DNA of 64,000 nt, taken from UBA4582 sp047629195 (GTDB lineage: Bacteria > Pseudomonadota > Gammaproteobacteria > Pseudomonadales > Azotimanducaceae). The position numbers were made by a program, and so were the translations under genes. The notes beneath the pieces are model-generated. The model worked only from the letters and a program-made list of their open reading frames with translations, did no database searches and was not told where the DNA came from. The stretch covers positions 1-64,000 of the forward strand of contig JBLHWY010000005.1 of NCBI GenBank assembly GCA_047629195.1. Reading direction: 5' to 3'. Positions 63,303 through 64,000 of the stretch are shown here, piece after piece. Position 1 is the stretch's first letter. Each line of letters starts with the position of its first letter.

Positions 63303-64000
63303 CTATAAACCTGATAATCGATAGGCCTGTGTCGCGGTGTCATGGAACAATGCTTGTCTTTCCTCATTACTGTACCCCTTGCTCATCTTCTTAAATGCGT
63401 TCCAGAGCACATGGTATGAACAGGAGTCCTTATCGACGGGGAAGTTGCTTTCAAACATGCAGCGCTCCGCACCAAAACGATCAATGCAGAATTGATAGTA
63501 GCGGGCAGTCGCGTCAACTAGTTGATCGGACGACGGTGGTTGTGGGAGTTTGTGCCAGTCGAATCCATTTACCTTCATGTTGATGCCGCCTAGTTTGAAC
63601 AATACGTTGGGATTGTTTTCAAGCGGTGCGACGAGTTCGCACCAATCATCAAACACGGCGTCCAGTTTGCCCTCGTAGGGTCCGATGCCGAGTGGGCCGC
63701 CGAAGTGGTCGAGGATAATTGTTGTTTTAGGAAAATTGTTGGCCAATTCGATGAATTCCGGTAGTTGCTCATGGTAAAACCAAGCATCGAAGCTTAAACC
63801 CATATCTGATAAGACTTGAAAACCTTCTTGAAACTTTTCATCTCGCATCAGATGTTCAGTAGGTCGCGAGTGAGAATTTCTAACGGATTTTTCGGGGTGC
63901 CAGCCTGCTGCATGTCTAATGCCTTTAAAGCGATTGTTGCTAGCCGCGACATGTGCCTCAAGCACTGGCCTTACATCTTTGCCTAGTGATAGGTTTGCGT
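63303..64000 (-). CDS. Amidohydrolase family 2 metal-dependent hydrolase (5' truncated)
   Basis: The frame is open to the window edge, so the start lies outside; about 232 residues are visible. The visible part resembles the PF04909 amidohydrolase-2 group: NNRFKGIRHAAGWHPEKSV, FDAWFYHEQLPEFIELANNF, TIILDHFGGPLG with its His ligand, FKLGGINM and CMFESNFPVDKDS with the catalytic Asp. This group acts on lactones or decarboxylates aromatic acids. The first HxH metal motif is upstream of the window. Confidence 0.85.
   Translation of the reverse strand, partial: ANLSLGKDVRPVLEAHVAASNNRFKGIRHAAGWHPEKSVRNSHSRPTEHLMRDEKFQEGFQVLSDMGLSFDAWFYHEQLPEFIELANNFPKTTIILDHFGGPLGIGPYEGKLDAVFDDWCELVAPLENNPNVLFKLGGINMKVNGFDWHKLPQPPSSDQLVDATARYYQFCIDRFGAERCMFESNFPVDKDSCSYHVLWNAFKKMSKGYSNEERQALFHDTATQAYRLSGL

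Noticed and set aside
1..64000. Search by eye for CRISPR arrays, tRNA or rRNA genes, insertion sequences, integrases and phage genes.
   Set aside because: No spacer-repeat pattern, cloverleaf with conserved arms, transposase or integrase motif was seen; the tandem repeats present are contiguous without spacers.

Overview
The window looks like a chromosomal segment of a free-living, polarly flagellated, aerobic gammaproteobacterium of the Pseudomonadales/Cellvibrionales kind, by eye with GC below 50%. The evidence is gene order. A late flagellar/chemotaxis block (fliO-fliP-fliQ-fliR-flhB-flhA-flhF-fleN-fliA-cheY-cheZ-cheA-motC-motD-parA-like-cheW-DUF2802) is followed by a soluble FlhB-like/FliK pair and then by a complete cytochrome c maturation operon (ccmABCDEFGHI). 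This is the order known from Pseudomonas and its relatives. Two genes usual in that block, cheB and the second cheW-like gene, are absent here.

Layout: 1-16233 (+) holds the flagellar export gate, its GTPase/ATPase number regulators, sigma-28, the Che pathway and the MotCD stator. 16385-18279 (-) holds the FlhB-like protein and FliK. 18341-26078 (+) is the ccm operon. 26137-27006 (-) is a RIO-type kinase. 27239-30835 (+) is a small acyl-CoA catabolic operon (CaiB/BaiF CoA-transferase, crotonase, luciferase-like monooxygenase, unknown gene). 31165-32912 has RidA, a broken PhoH fragment, a methyltransferase and a MazG-type pyrophosphohydrolase. 33010-35798 (-) is an ArsR regulator-carbonic anhydrase-SulP operon, probably for inorganic carbon uptake. 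About 35.8-38.1 kb is gene-poor and partly decayed around an outer-membrane protein. 38078-40481 (-) has a YeiH-type permease, an aldo/keto reductase and a GNAT enzyme. 40663-45005 (+) is an RND efflux pump. 45159-47852 (+) has an SRPBCC protein, an APC permease and an arginine-deiminase-superfamily enzyme. 47921-51410 has a Rieske oxygenase remnant, RecQ, a metallo-beta-lactamase-fold enzyme and a decayed gene.

51588-58246 (+) contains an SMP-30 enzyme and then the most unusual unit of the window: a duplicated DUF1538 membrane protein, two dissimilar PII-like proteins, an NhaP-type cation/proton antiporter with a long cytoplasmic tail ending in a cyclic-nucleotide-binding domain, and a CBS-pair protein. 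I read this as a ligand-controlled ion or solute transport module. 58262-64000 (mostly -) is a second catabolic stretch: HAD hydrolase, SDR, a frameshifted crotonase, a methyltransferase, an intact crotonase, a divergent metallo-beta-lactamase-fold hydrolase and a 5'-truncated amidohydrolase.

Recurring themes are short in-frame tandem repeats in flhF, cheA and ccmH, several gene remnants (phoH, Rieske oxygenase, GAF-like protein, crotonase) that suggest ongoing gene loss, and signal-responsive transport modules. No rRNA, tRNA, CRISPR array, insertion sequence or phage gene was recognised.
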